Shown here one piece after another: positions 24,079 through 31,469 of a stretch of DNA of 64,000 nt. The stretch lies in assembly GCF_003711805.1 (NCBI RefSeq), contig NZ_QXCP01000003.1, positions 1 to 64,000 of the forward strand. The letters run 5' to 3'. The notes below the pieces were generated by a model. That model saw nothing but the letters and a program-made list of their open reading frames with translations. It did no database searches and was not told the DNA's origin. How positions within the stretch are numbered: position 1 is the stretch's first letter; every line of letters begins with the position of its first letter. The position numbers and the translations under genes are program-made. Source of the DNA: Brachybacterium sp. EE-P12. Lineage in GTDB: Bacteria > Actinomycetota > Actinomycetes > Actinomycetales > Dermabacteraceae.

Positions 24079-25601
24079 CAGCGGTTCTCCTTCATCGATG
24101 CGTCCAGCGCCTCGGCGGCCGCGGCGCGCGGCCCTGAGGTGACGAGAGCGGTGAGCAGCGCGGCGACGAGCTCGGTGAACTCCTCGTGCTCGGCGAGCTC
24201 CTCGGTGAGGCAGCCGCTCCCGAGCAGGATCCTCGCATGCTCCGCCGGGCTCGTGGCGCGGGCGGCGGCCTCCTGCAGGCGGCGCTGCGCCGGGTCGGTC
24301 ATCGCCCGGGCCTGCTCGCCGGGGTCGAACCCGCGCGGCGGGACGACGCAGGCGAACCACGCCGCGACGGTCAGGGCGAGCAGCGCCGGCGTGCGCCCCG
24401 CCGCGAGATGGGTCAGGGCGGGGACGGGGATCCGCTGCGGCAGCCGCATCGACCCGTCGGACCCCACCTGGCGGGTGCGGTGGCCCAGGTCGTGGTTGTG
24501 CCAGCGGTGGGAGAGGTCCTCGAGATAGGCGTCGGGATCGAAGCCGGAGGGCAGATCGATCGTGGGGAGCATCTCCTCGCGGATCAGGCGCATCGTCGCC
24601 TCCGCGATCCAGTCCTGGTCGAAGGCCTCGGGGATCGTCACCCGGCCGTCGAGAGCGCCGAGATAGGCGATCAGCGAGTGGGGGCCGTTGAGCAGGCGCA
24701 GCTTGACCTGCTCGTAGCGCTCGACCTCGCCCGCGTCGGGCGTGAGGATCGCGCCGCCCTTCTCCCAGGCGGGCCGGCCCGCGGCGAAGTCGTCCTCGAT
24801 CACCCACATCGAGAACCGCTCGGCCCGCACCGGCGCCTCGTCGCGCACCCCCAGCAGCGCCGCGACCTCGTCGCTCGTCGCCGTCGTGGTGGCCGGGACG
24901 ATCCGGTCCACCATCGCGTCGGGGAAGGAGACGTGATCGCGCACGTAGGCGAGCACGTCGTCGTCGGCGCCGGAGAGCTCGAGGAACTCGGTGAGCATCC
25001 GGCGCGCGGTGCGTCCTGCGGCGGAGACGTTGTCGCAGGGCAGGACCGTGAACGGCTCCCCGCCCTCGGCGCGCTGGGTGAGGCCGCGGGCGAGCAGGCC
25101 GATCACGGTGCGGGGATCGCCCGCGCCCTCGAGGTCCGCGCGCAGCTGCGGGTCATCGACGTCGAGGCGGCCCGTGCGCGGGGAGACGTGATAGCCGCCC
25201 TCGGAGACGGTGAGGGTGAGCAGACGGCGTCGCGGATCCGCGATCTCGCGCACCACCCGTCCCGGCTCCTCGGTCATGATGCCGGTGCCGCGGTGCACGT
25301 CCACCAGGTCGGCGCGGACCCCCTCGTCGGAGAGCTCGAGGACGGAGTAGATCCCGTCCTGCCGGGCCATCGGCTCGACGACGCCGCGCGAGCGGTTCGC
25401 GAAGCCGATGATGCCCCATTCCCCGCCCTCCGCGGCGAGCGCCCGGGCGGTGTGCACGGCGGCGTGCGCGCGGTGGAAGGCACCGAGGCCCAGGTGGATG
25501 ATGCCGGCGCGCGCCGGGTCCAGCGGGGCGGAGGCCCCGAGCTGCGGCAGGGAGCCGAGGCGGGATCGGTCGAGCCGGGGAGCGAGGGCGGCGTCCTGCA
25601 C
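24078..25601 (-). CDS. uxuB: Fructuronate reductase / mannitol dehydrogenase family
   Basis: A 507-residue polyol dehydrogenase of the long-chain mannitol dehydrogenase family. The N-terminal Rossmann motif is IIHLGLGAFHRAHAAVHT (about 34-51), and the catalytic lysine lies in QVKLRLLNGPHSLIAYLG (about 301-318). Length and the GLGAFHRAH and DNVSAAG motifs match UxuB-type D-mannonate oxidoreductases, which interconvert D-fructuronate and D-mannonate with NADH. Start is GTG 25601 behind a strong AGGAGG; it is the first gene of a four-gene operon with dehydrogenase, eda and kdgK. Other family members act on mannitol, arabinitol or altronate, but the adjacent KDG-pathway genes favour fructuronate. 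Confidence 0.87.
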   Translation of the reverse strand: MQDAALAPRLDRSRLGSLPQLGASAPLDPARAGIIHLGLGAFHRAHAAVHTARALAAEGGEWGIIGFANRSRGVVEPMARQDGIYSVLELSDEGVRADLVDVHRGTGIMTEEPGRVVREIADPRRRLLTLTVSEGGYHVSPRTGRLDVDDPQLRADLEGAGDPRTVIGLLARGLTQRAEGGEPFTVLPCDNVSAAGRTARRMLTEFLELSGADDDVLAYVRDHVSFPDAMVDRIVPATTTATSDEVAALLGVRDEAPVRAERFSMWVIEDDFAAGRPAWEKGGAILTPDAGEVERYEQVKLRLLNGPHSLIAYLGALDGRVTIPEAFDQDWIAEATMRLIREEMLPTIDLPSGFDPDAYLEDLSHRWHNHDLGHRTRQVGSDGSMRLPQRIPVPALTHLAAGRTPALLALTVAAWFACVVPPRGFDPGEQARAMTDPAQRRLQEAAARATSPAEHARILLGSGCLTEELAEHEEFTELVAALLTALVTSGPRAAAAEALDASMKENR

Positions 25602-25682
25602 GGGACCTCCTGGTCGATGCGTGGTCGCGGGGGCGCCGCGAGGCGATGGGTCGGGACGGCGACGGCCACCCGGGCGACATAC

Positions 25683-25710
25683 CGTTTTGTACGCCGGAAT
25701 GGACGTTTTG
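25683..25710 (-). promoter_or_regulatory. Direct repeats upstream of the uxuB operon
   Basis: CGTTTTG occurs at 25683-25689 and again at 25704-25710, exactly 21 bases apart (two helical turns), in the only AT-rich patch (about 25680-25735) of the 174-base gap before uxuB. On the minus strand TTCCAA and TACAAA 16 bases apart could be -35 and -10 boxes. A regulator binding one face of the helix is likely. Confidence 0.4.
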
Positions 25711-25775
25711 GAACTCGCAACACCTTATCAAGCCGCGACGGGGCGGGAAAGAGCGAGACGCGGTCTCAGGGGTGC

Positions 25776-26126
25776 TCAGGCGGGCGTGGGTGCGCTGCGC
25801 CGGACCCGGCGTCGCTCCCGGAGCGTCGAGACACCCAGGGTGATGCCGACCCCGACCAGCACCACCAGCAGGTTGACCAGGCCGTACGCCCAGATCTCGC
25901 CCTCGTCGAGGATCAGGGGGAGGCCGGTGGGCACCGGCCCGAAGGTGCCGTTCTCGGTCGCGCCGCCGAAGCCTCCCTCGCCCGACATCCAGGCGAGGAG
26001 CACGACGAGGGTCTGGAAGGTGAACAGGATGGCCTCGATGCCGAGGTAGAGCGCCACCGCTGTGGCGCGGGGGCGGACGAATGCGCCGAGGAGGATCGCA
26101 GCGACAGGGGTGAGCAGGATGTTCAT
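25776..26126 (-). CDS. Small hypothetical membrane protein
   Basis: A 116-residue protein with three predicted helices: about 3-18, 24-47 and 78-100, ending in a basic tail RERRRVRRSAPTPA. A Gly-rich loop (GEGGFGGATENGTFG, about 49-63) lies between helices 2 and 3. No family is recognised. Its ATG (26126) overlaps the hydrolase stop by four bases, so it is translated with the hydrolase gene and likely shares its TetR control. Confidence 0.7.
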   Translation of the reverse strand: MNILLTPVAAILLGAFVRPRATAVALYLGIEAILFTFQTLVVLLAWMSGEGGFGGATENGTFGPVPTGLPLILDEGEIWAYGLVNLLVVLVGVGITLGVSTLRERRRVRRSAPTPA

Positions 26127-27064
26127 GATCGTGCCTTGCTGGGAGAGGAGGAGTCGGGATGGGCCGTGAGGAGGAAGTCCAGGCTCCGTGCGAGGACCTC
26201 CGCCCCGGCCTCGTCGACGAGGAAATGGCCGGCACCGGGGATCGTCTCGGTGTGCAGCTCCGTCGTGCGCCCCGGGAACCGTCGCATCCGCAGCAGCAGC
26301 GCGACCGGGTCCTCGGCGCCCACCAGCTGGAGGGTCGGCACCTCCAGGCGGAGCCGGCGATAGCGGCCGACGAACAGCCCCAGCAGGGTCGGCATGACCG
26401 TGGTGCGGTAGAGCCGGCACAGGTCCCGGGCGCGCGCCGGATCGCGCAGCAGCTCGCGATCGACCCGCGCGAAGGGCAGCGGCCCGGTGGCGGCCGAGCT
26501 GGTCAGGGACTGCATGTGCCGCAGCAGGCGCTGGCGTCCGCCACGCACCGCGAGCGGACCGATCAGCGGCAGGCACAGTGCCAGCTGGAACCAGCCGGAA
26601 GCCATGAGCCGCAGGGCCCGCACGTCGGGCCGCACGAAGAGGTCGGGGACGGACAGGGTCACCAGGCGCTCCACGCGCCGGGGCTCCTGCATCGCCAGCA
26701 GCAGCGCGATGATCGCGCTCCAGTCGTGGGCGACGATCCGCACCCGCTCGATCCCCTGCGCATCGAGCAGGGCGCGCAGATCCTCGATCAGCGAGGACGG
26801 GGTGTAGCCGCGGCCCGGCGCCTCGGTCCAGCCGGCCCCGCGCAGATCCGGGCACAGCACGCGGAAGTGCTCGGCGTACCGCGGCAGCAGCTCGGACCAC
26901 AGCAGATGGCACTGCGGCGCGCCGTGCAGGAGCAGCAGCGGCGGTCCCTGGCCCGCCTCGACCAGGTGCATGCGCAGTGCGGGGGAGCCCGGGCAGGCGG
27001 GGAGGTCGAGCAGCTCGTCGGTCGTGCCGGGCAGGAGCGGGGGATCCATGGTGCGGTGCGTCAT
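26123..27064 (-). CDS. Alpha/beta hydrolase (epoxide hydrolase / haloalkane dehalogenase-like)
   Basis: A 313-residue alpha/beta-hydrolase. The oxyanion motif is LLLHGAPQ (45-51), and the nucleophile is Asp114 in IVAHDWSAI rather than serine, which is the mark of epoxide hydrolases and haloalkane dehalogenases. A lid region (about 140-215) precedes the acid strand (PTLQLVGAEDPV), and the catalytic histidine is in GAGHFLVDEAG. Start ATG 27064 is preceded by GAGGAG. It is divergent from a TetR gene with two palindromes in the 96-base gap, and coupled to a small membrane protein gene. A role in detoxifying an epoxide or ester sensed by the TetR protein is a reasonable guess. Confidence 0.85.
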   Translation of the reverse strand: MTHRTMDPPLLPGTTDELLDLPACPGSPALRMHLVEAGQGPPLLLLHGAPQCHLLWSELLPRYAEHFRVLCPDLRGAGWTEAPGRGYTPSSLIEDLRALLDAQGIERVRIVAHDWSAIIALLLAMQEPRRVERLVTLSVPDLFVRPDVRALRLMASGWFQLALCLPLIGPLAVRGGRQRLLRHMQSLTSSAATGPLPFARVDRELLRDPARARDLCRLYRTTVMPTLLGLFVGRYRRLRLEVPTLQLVGAEDPVALLLRMRRFPGRTTELHTETIPGAGHFLVDEAGAEVLARSLDFLLTAHPDSSSPSKARS

Positions 27065-27108
27065 CGCGACTCCTCGAGGAGGGATCCGCTGTGTGGATGC
27101 CCCACGAT

Positions 27109-27145
27109 ACTACGGATGTAGTGGAAAAGCACTATGGAGGTAGTG
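27109..27145. promoter_or_regulatory. Two TetR-type palindromes in the hydrolase/tetR gap
   Basis: ACTAC (27109-27113) and GTAGT (27118-27122) flank GGAT. CACTA (27130-27134) and TAGTG (27141-27145) flank TGGAGG. The shared half-site is close to ACTAC/GTAGT, and the second copy abuts the tetR -10 box, so autorepression and control of the divergent hydrolase are likely. Confidence 0.6.
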
Positions 27146-27148
27146 CCT

Positions 27149-27154
27149 TACAGT
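27149..27154 (+). promoter_or_regulatory. -10 box of leaderless tetR transcript
   Basis: TACAGT (27149-27154) ends 6 bases before ATG 27161, which selects that start over the in-frame ATG 27134 lying inside the operator. Confidence 0.55.
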
Positions 27155-27160
27155 GGCCGG

Positions 27161-27778
27161 ATGGAGCGACCGATTCCACCGGAGCCCGACGGCGGGGCCG
27201 ACGAGCGGCGCCGTCCCGGTGCGGAGCACCGCTCGCCCCGCGAGCGCGTGCTCGACGCGGCCCTCGCCGTCCTCGGCCAGCAGGGCCTGCGCGCCCTGAC
27301 CCATGCCCGCGTCGACGAGGCGGCCGGGCTGCCCCGCGGCTCCGCCTCGAACTACTTCCGCACGCGGCGCGCCCTGCTGGACGGGATGGTCGAGCACCTC
27401 GCCCGTCTCGAGCAGGCCGACTTCGCCGGCACCGCCCCGGTGCGGCGGCGCGAGGATGCGATCTCGGCCTTCGTCGGGATGCTCGAGGCGCAGGCAGGAC
27501 CGTTCCGTCATCGCACGCTCGCCCGCTACTCGCTGTTCGTCGACGCCGCGCACGACGCCGAGCTGCTGGCCCCGCTGCTGGAGAATCGTCGGGCCTTCGA
27601 GGGGTGGACCGCCGCGACGCTCGCGACGCTCGGGGCCCAGGACCCGCTCGAGGGGACGAGGTTCCTCATGGCTGCGCTCGACGGGATCCTCCTGCACCGG
27701 GTGACCGTCGATCCCGAGGTGCCCTTCGCGCCGCACGTGGCCCGTGCGCTCGAGGCCTGCCTCGGGCCGGCCGCCTGA
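27161..27778 (+). CDS. TetR family transcriptional regulator
   Basis: A 205-residue regulator. After a charged leader, the HTH is RSPRERVLDAALAVLGQQGLRALTHARVDEAAGLPRGSASNYFRTRRALLDG (about 24-74), with the recognition-helix region LPRGSASNYF. The remaining helices form the ligand domain. The start is fixed by the -10 box 6 bases upstream. It is divergent from the alpha/beta hydrolase and its stop (27776-27778) directly abuts the stop of the convergent MFS gene (27779-27781) with no gap. Confidence 0.9.
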   Translation: MERPIPPEPDGGADERRRPGAEHRSPRERVLDAALAVLGQQGLRALTHARVDEAAGLPRGSASNYFRTRRALLDGMVEHLARLEQADFAGTAPVRRREDAISAFVGMLEAQAGPFRHRTLARYSLFVDAAHDAELLAPLLENRRAFEGWTAATLATLGAQDPLEGTRFLMAALDGILLHRVTVDPEVPFAPHVARALEACLGPAA

Positions 27779-29098
27779 TCAGACCTCGTCCCCGGCGGTG
27801 ATCGCCTCGGCCTCCTCGGTCGCGCTGAGGTGGTGCTGCCGGCCCACGGCCGACAGGTGCCGTCGTCCGATCGCCAGCATCGCCATGCTGAGCACGAGCG
27901 TGAGCGCCGCGAGCAGGTACGGGGCGCCGGCGGTGGTCGCCGCGGCGAGCGGGCCGGCGAGGGCCGGGGCGATCGCGCCGCCCAGGAAGCGCACGCCCGA
28001 GTAGGCCGAGCTCGCCACGCCGCGCGGCAGATCCGTCGCCTCCATGACCGTCTCCGTCAGAGCCGTGTTCATGATCCCCAGCAGCAGGCCGCCGACGACG
28101 ATCAGGGTGATCATCGCGGCCATCGAGGTGTGCACGAGCGCGAGCGCCAGCATCAGCACGGCGAGCAGGCCCAGCGTGGTGAGCAGCGTCGGGATCAGGC
28201 CCAGGCGTCGCGTGAGCACGGGGGCGACGAACACCGAGGTGATCGCCAGCGCCACGCCCCAGCCGAAGAACACCCCGCCGATGCCCATCGCGCCGAACTC
28301 GCCGCCGCGCGCGGCCGCGGCAGCCTCGAGCGGGAAGGGGGAGTAGGCCAGCAGCGTGAAGAAGCCGAAGTTGTAGAAGATCGCGGTCAGCGCCAGGGTG
28401 CGCAGGGCCGGATTGCCCAGCGCCTTCAGGGCCGCGAGCGGGGAGACGTGCGCGGGCTTCGCCTCACGCTGCAGCAGCAGCGCGATCGCGAGCAGGCCGA
28501 TGCCCATGAGCACCGCGGTCCCGGCGAAGGGGGCGCGCCAGGAGATGGAGCCGAGCAGGCCGCCGAGCAGCGGGCCGAGCGCCATGCCGATCCCGAGCGC
28601 GGTCTCGTACAGGATGATCGCGCCGCCGCTCGGGCCCGCAGTCGCGCCGACGATGGCGGCGAGCGCGGTGGAGATGAACAGGGCGTTGCCGAGGCCCCAG
28701 CCTGCGCGCAGGCCGATGATCTCGTTCACCGAGCCGGCCCCGGAGGCCAGCGCCGCGAACAGCACCACCAGCGCGAGCCCGATCAGGAGGGTGCGCTTGA
28801 CGCCGACGGCGGAGGCGAACCAGCTGGTGAAGAACATCGCGATCGCCGTGATGAACAGGTAGCTGGTGAACAGCAGCATCGCCTGCGAGGGGGAGGCGTC
28901 CAGCTGCTCGGAGATCGCGGGGAGGATCGGGTCCACCAGGCCGATGCCCATGAACGACACCGTCGCGGCGAAGGCGATCGCCCACACCGCGCGCGGCTGA
29001 CGGAAGGCGTCGCGCAGGGTCGGGGCCGAGGAGGAGGTCGCGGCGGCGGTGGCCGCGGAGGTGCTGGACGCGGCGGCGTCCGTGGAGGTCGAGGTCAT
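27779..29098 (-). CDS. MFS transporter, drug efflux type (with MarR partner)
   Basis: A 439-residue, 12-helix major facilitator with a Ser/Ala/Thr-rich head (1-27) and a charged tail. Helix 1 segment FAATVSFMGIGLVDPILPAISEQL (about 43-66) and the helix 5 motif ETALGIGMALGPLLGGLLGSISWRAPF (about 165-191) are those of DHA1-type exporters. It follows the MarR gene after 75 bases on the same strand, an efflux pump/repressor pair. Substrate unknown. Its last codon lies head to head with the TetR stop. Confidence 0.87.
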   Translation of the reverse strand: MTSTSTDAAASSTSAATAAATSSSAPTLRDAFRQPRAVWAIAFAATVSFMGIGLVDPILPAISEQLDASPSQAMLLFTSYLFITAIAMFFTSWFASAVGVKRTLLIGLALVVLFAALASGAGSVNEIIGLRAGWGLGNALFISTALAAIVGATAGPSGGAIILYETALGIGMALGPLLGGLLGSISWRAPFAGTAVLMGIGLLAIALLLQREAKPAHVSPLAALKALGNPALRTLALTAIFYNFGFFTLLAYSPFPLEAAAAARGGEFGAMGIGGVFFGWGVALAITSVFVAPVLTRRLGLIPTLLTTLGLLAVLMLALALVHTSMAAMITLIVVGGLLLGIMNTALTETVMEATDLPRGVASSAYSGVRFLGGAIAPALAGPLAAATTAGAPYLLAALTLVLSMAMLAIGRRHLSAVGRQHHLSATEEAEAITAGDEV

Positions 29099-29173
29099 GC
29101 GGTGCTTCTTCCGGGGGTCTGCGGGGCGGTCGGGGCGGGGATGGTGCGGGTGGGCGTGGCCGGCCCGGAGGGG

Positions 29174-29686
29174 TCAGCGGTCGTGGGACTCGAGGAGCCC
29201 CCCGAGGATCTCGGAGGCGCGGGAGAGGGTCTCGAGGTCCTCGCTCGGCAGCGTCTGCAGCAGGGAGCCGACGCCCTCGGCGAGCTGGGCGCGCCAGGCG
29301 GCCAGCTGCGCGGAGCCCGCCTCGGTGGTGCTGACGAGGGAGGAGCGGGAGTCGGTCGGGTCGCTCTCGCGCCGGACCAGGCCCTCCTCCTCGAGTCGCT
29401 TGATCACGGTGGTGGCCGTGGGGCGGGAGACGCGCTCCCGCTCGGCGATCTCGCTCAGGCGCAGCGGCCCGAGCCGCTCGATCGTGGCCACGACCCGCCA
29501 CGACACCGAGCCGACGCCGACGTCCGAGCGGCGTGCGGCGAGCCGGGCGAACTGGCTGCACACCAGTGCGAGGTGGTGGGGGAGGGGGTCAGGGGCGGCG
29601 GGCCCATGAGTGGCGGCACGGAGCTCCTCGGCCTGCGCGTCGCGCGCCGGGGGCGGGGTCGGGGCGGGCTGCGGAGTTCTGGTCAC
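29174..29686 (-). CDS. MarR family transcriptional regulator
   Basis: A 170-residue regulator with the winged HTH at about 55-125: GPLRLSEIAERERVSRPTATTVIKRLEEEGLVRRESDPTDSRSSLVSTT, where DPTDSRS is the wing. Pro/Ala-rich residues 1-33 are unusual for the family. Start is GTG 29686, 8 bases after a TACTAT -10 box on the minus strand, so the message is nearly leaderless and no Shine-Dalgarno is needed. It should repress itself and the downstream MFS gene through the palindrome that overlaps this -10 box. Confidence 0.9.
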   Translation of the reverse strand: MTRTPQPAPTPPPARDAQAEELRAATHGPAAPDPLPHHLALVCSQFARLAARRSDVGVGSVSWRVVATIERLGPLRLSEIAERERVSRPTATTVIKRLEEEGLVRRESDPTDSRSSLVSTTEAGSAQLAAWRAQLAEGVGSLLQTLPSEDLETLSRASEILGGLLESHDR

Positions 29687-29694
29687 GTCGACCG

Positions 29695-29718
29695 ATAGTA
29701 GTTCGGAATGCTAACTAC
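29695..29718 (-). promoter_or_regulatory. MarR promoter with overlapping palindrome
   Basis: GTAGTT (29698-29703) and AACTAC (29713-29718) are inverted arms 9 bases apart. The minus-strand -10 box TACTAT (29695-29700) overlaps the left arm, so a bound dimer would exclude RNA polymerase. Confidence 0.55.
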
Positions 29719-29840
29719 CGCAAGCCTCTCCTCCACAACGGCACGTCCTCCACAGAACCGGTCCGAGGGGTGCGGCGGGCGCCGCGAGCGGCTGGACTGG
29801 AGGCCACATCCACGTCCACGCCAGACGGTCGGAGGCCGCC

Positions 29841-31415
29841 ATGCCCCTCATCGCCCCGCCACCCGGTCCCGGTGTCGATCTGCCGGGGCCCGTCTCGGCC
29901 CCGCACGCTCAGCTCGAACCGGTGCCCGGACCCTCGGCCGACTCCGCGTCACCGCCCGTGCTCGACCGTGCTGAGGCCGAGGAGCTCGGCCGGCGCATCC
30001 AGCAGCAAGCCGCGCTCATCGCCCAGGCCACCTGCGAGTTCCTGCTCCTGCTCGCGGACTTCGATCGACGCGAGGGATCCCGCTGGTACGTCGGCCTCAA
30101 GTCGACCGCGCACTGGCTCGGCTGGGCCTGCTCCATGGCCGCGGGCACCGCCCGCGAGCACCTGCGGGTCGCCCGGGCGCTTCCCGAGCTGCCGCTGACC
30201 GTCGCCGAGTTCCGTGCCGGGAGACTCTCCTACTCCAAGGTCCGTGAGATCACCCGGGTCGCCGACCGCGTCGACGAGGAGGTCCTGGTCGAGATGGCGC
30301 GCGCGATGACCGCCTCCCAGCTCGCCCGCACCATCTCCTCCTTCCGAGCCGTCGACGGGACACGCCTGGACCAGGACTCGCGGCGCGAGGCGCGCTGGCG
30401 CACCAGGGAGGACGGCATGGTCGAGATCCGTGCGGTCCTGCCCGCCGAGACCGGCGCCGAGCTCGTCACGGCGCTCGAGCTCGCGCTGGACCGTGACGGC
30501 AGCGAGCCGCCGAGCACGGCCGGACGGAACGGTGCCGCGCCCGTGCACGGGGCCTCCGCGGATCCCGACGTCGTCCGCGACGCAGAGATCACCACGGAGG
30601 CGACCCTCGACCAGCGTCGCGCCGACGCTCTGCACGATCTCGCCCGCAGCTATCTCTCCCACGAGCCCGCCGACCGCTCCGGTGAGGACCGTCATCTCGT
30701 GATCGTCCAGGTCAGTGCCGACGCGTTGCGCCGAGACGTTCCCGCGGGAACGTCTCGGAACGACGAGTCGCCTCGGCGCGGCGACTCCCCGCGCTGCGGG
30801 ATCCTCGACGGCGGGCCGCTCGAGCCCGCCACCGCGGAGCGCCTCGCCTGCACCGGCAAGGTCTCGCTCGCCATCGCGGACGCGGACGGGGAGATCCTCC
30901 ACCTGGGACGCTCACGGCGCCTCGCCTCCCGTGCCCAGCGCCGCGCGCTGCGCCTGCGGGACGGAACCTGCAACTTCCCCGGCTGTCACCAGCGCAAGCA
31001 CCTCGACGCCCACCACCTCGCGCCCTGGTCCGAGGGCGGGCCGACCGATCTCGACCAGCTCGCGCTGCTGTGCCGTCGCCACCATGTGATGGTCCACGAA
31101 GGCGGACTGCGGCTGCTCCGCGCCGCTCCGGTCCCGACGGGCGCCGCCGGTGGCATCGGTGCCCGCTTCCAGGTCCTGGACGCCGACGGTCACCCGGTCC
31201 AGGCGCGCTGGCCCGCGATGTTCGAGCGCCTGATCCTCCGCCCCGATCCGGGTGCCCACCCGCCCGAGCCGGTCGTGCACGGCGCGTCGGACGGGTGCGC
31301 GGAGTCGGAGGACCTGGATCCGGAGCGGATCGCGGCCACCACGGGCGGGGCAGGGTTCCGCCTCGCCGACTGCGTGCAGGTGCTGTGCGAGAACATCCTG
31401 ATCCGCGCGGCATGA
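29841..31415 (+). CDS. DUF222/HNH endonuclease family protein (13E12 repeat type)
   Basis: A 524-residue member of the actinobacterial DUF222-HNH family, present in many copies in some genomes and of unknown role. DUF222 occupies about 45-300 (QAALIAQATCEFLLLLADFDRREG, SYSKVREITRVAD, RVPSTAR-like helices). The HNH nuclease module is at about 376-420, with CNFPGC, DAHHLAPWSEGGPTDLDQLALLCRRHH and a following VHEGG, giving zinc-knuckle cysteines and the catalytic His-Asn-His-like set. GGAGG precedes ATG 29841. The linker between the domains (about 297-317) is encoded by two back-to-back DNA palindromes (30731-30787). Whether it cuts DNA, and where, is not known. Confidence 0.85.
   Translation: MPLIAPPPGPGVDLPGPVSAPHAQLEPVPGPSADSASPPVLDRAEAEELGRRIQQQAALIAQATCEFLLLLADFDRREGSRWYVGLKSTAHWLGWACSMAAGTAREHLRVARALPELPLTVAEFRAGRLSYSKVREITRVADRVDEEVLVEMARAMTASQLARTISSFRAVDGTRLDQDSRREARWRTREDGMVEIRAVLPAETGAELVTALELALDRDGSEPPSTAGRNGAAPVHGASADPDVVRDAEITTEATLDQRRADALHDLARSYLSHEPADRSGEDRHLVIVQVSADALRRDVPAGTSRNDESPRRGDSPRCGILDGGPLEPATAERLACTGKVSLAIADADGEILHLGRSRRLASRAQRRALRLRDGTCNFPGCHQRKHLDAHHLAPWSEGGPTDLDQLALLCRRHHVMVHEGGLRLLRAAPVPTGAAGGIGARFQVLDADGHPVQARWPAMFERLILRPDPGAHPPEPVVHGASDGCAESEDLDPERIAATTGGAGFRLADCVQVLCENILIRAA
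30731..30787. repeat. Perfect 28-bp palindrome plus a second hairpin inside the HNH gene
   Basis: CCGAGACGTTCCCG (30731-30744) is followed at once by its exact reverse complement (30745-30758). Seven bases later GAGTCGCC (30765-30772) pairs with GGCGACTC (30780-30787) around a 7-base loop. Both stay in frame and encode the Arg/Ser/Pro-rich linker between the DUF222 and HNH domains. Confidence 0.9.
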
Positions 31416-31425
31416 TCGCGCGACA

Positions 31426-31457
31426 GGGGCCCGACACGCCTGCGCGCATCGGGCCCC
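31426..31457. terminator. Hairpin between convergent HNH and oxidoreductase genes
   Basis: GGGGCCCGA (31426-31434) pairs perfectly with TCGGGCCCC (31449-31457) around a 14-base loop in the 54-base gap between the two stops. Confidence 0.55.
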
Positions 31458-31469
31458 GACCCCCCCGGC

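Noticed and set aside
29841-31415. Group I intron or intein homing endonuclease because of the HNH motif
   Set aside because: The protein has the full DUF222 plus HNH architecture of a common stand-alone actinobacterial family, and no split host gene or splice motif flanks it.
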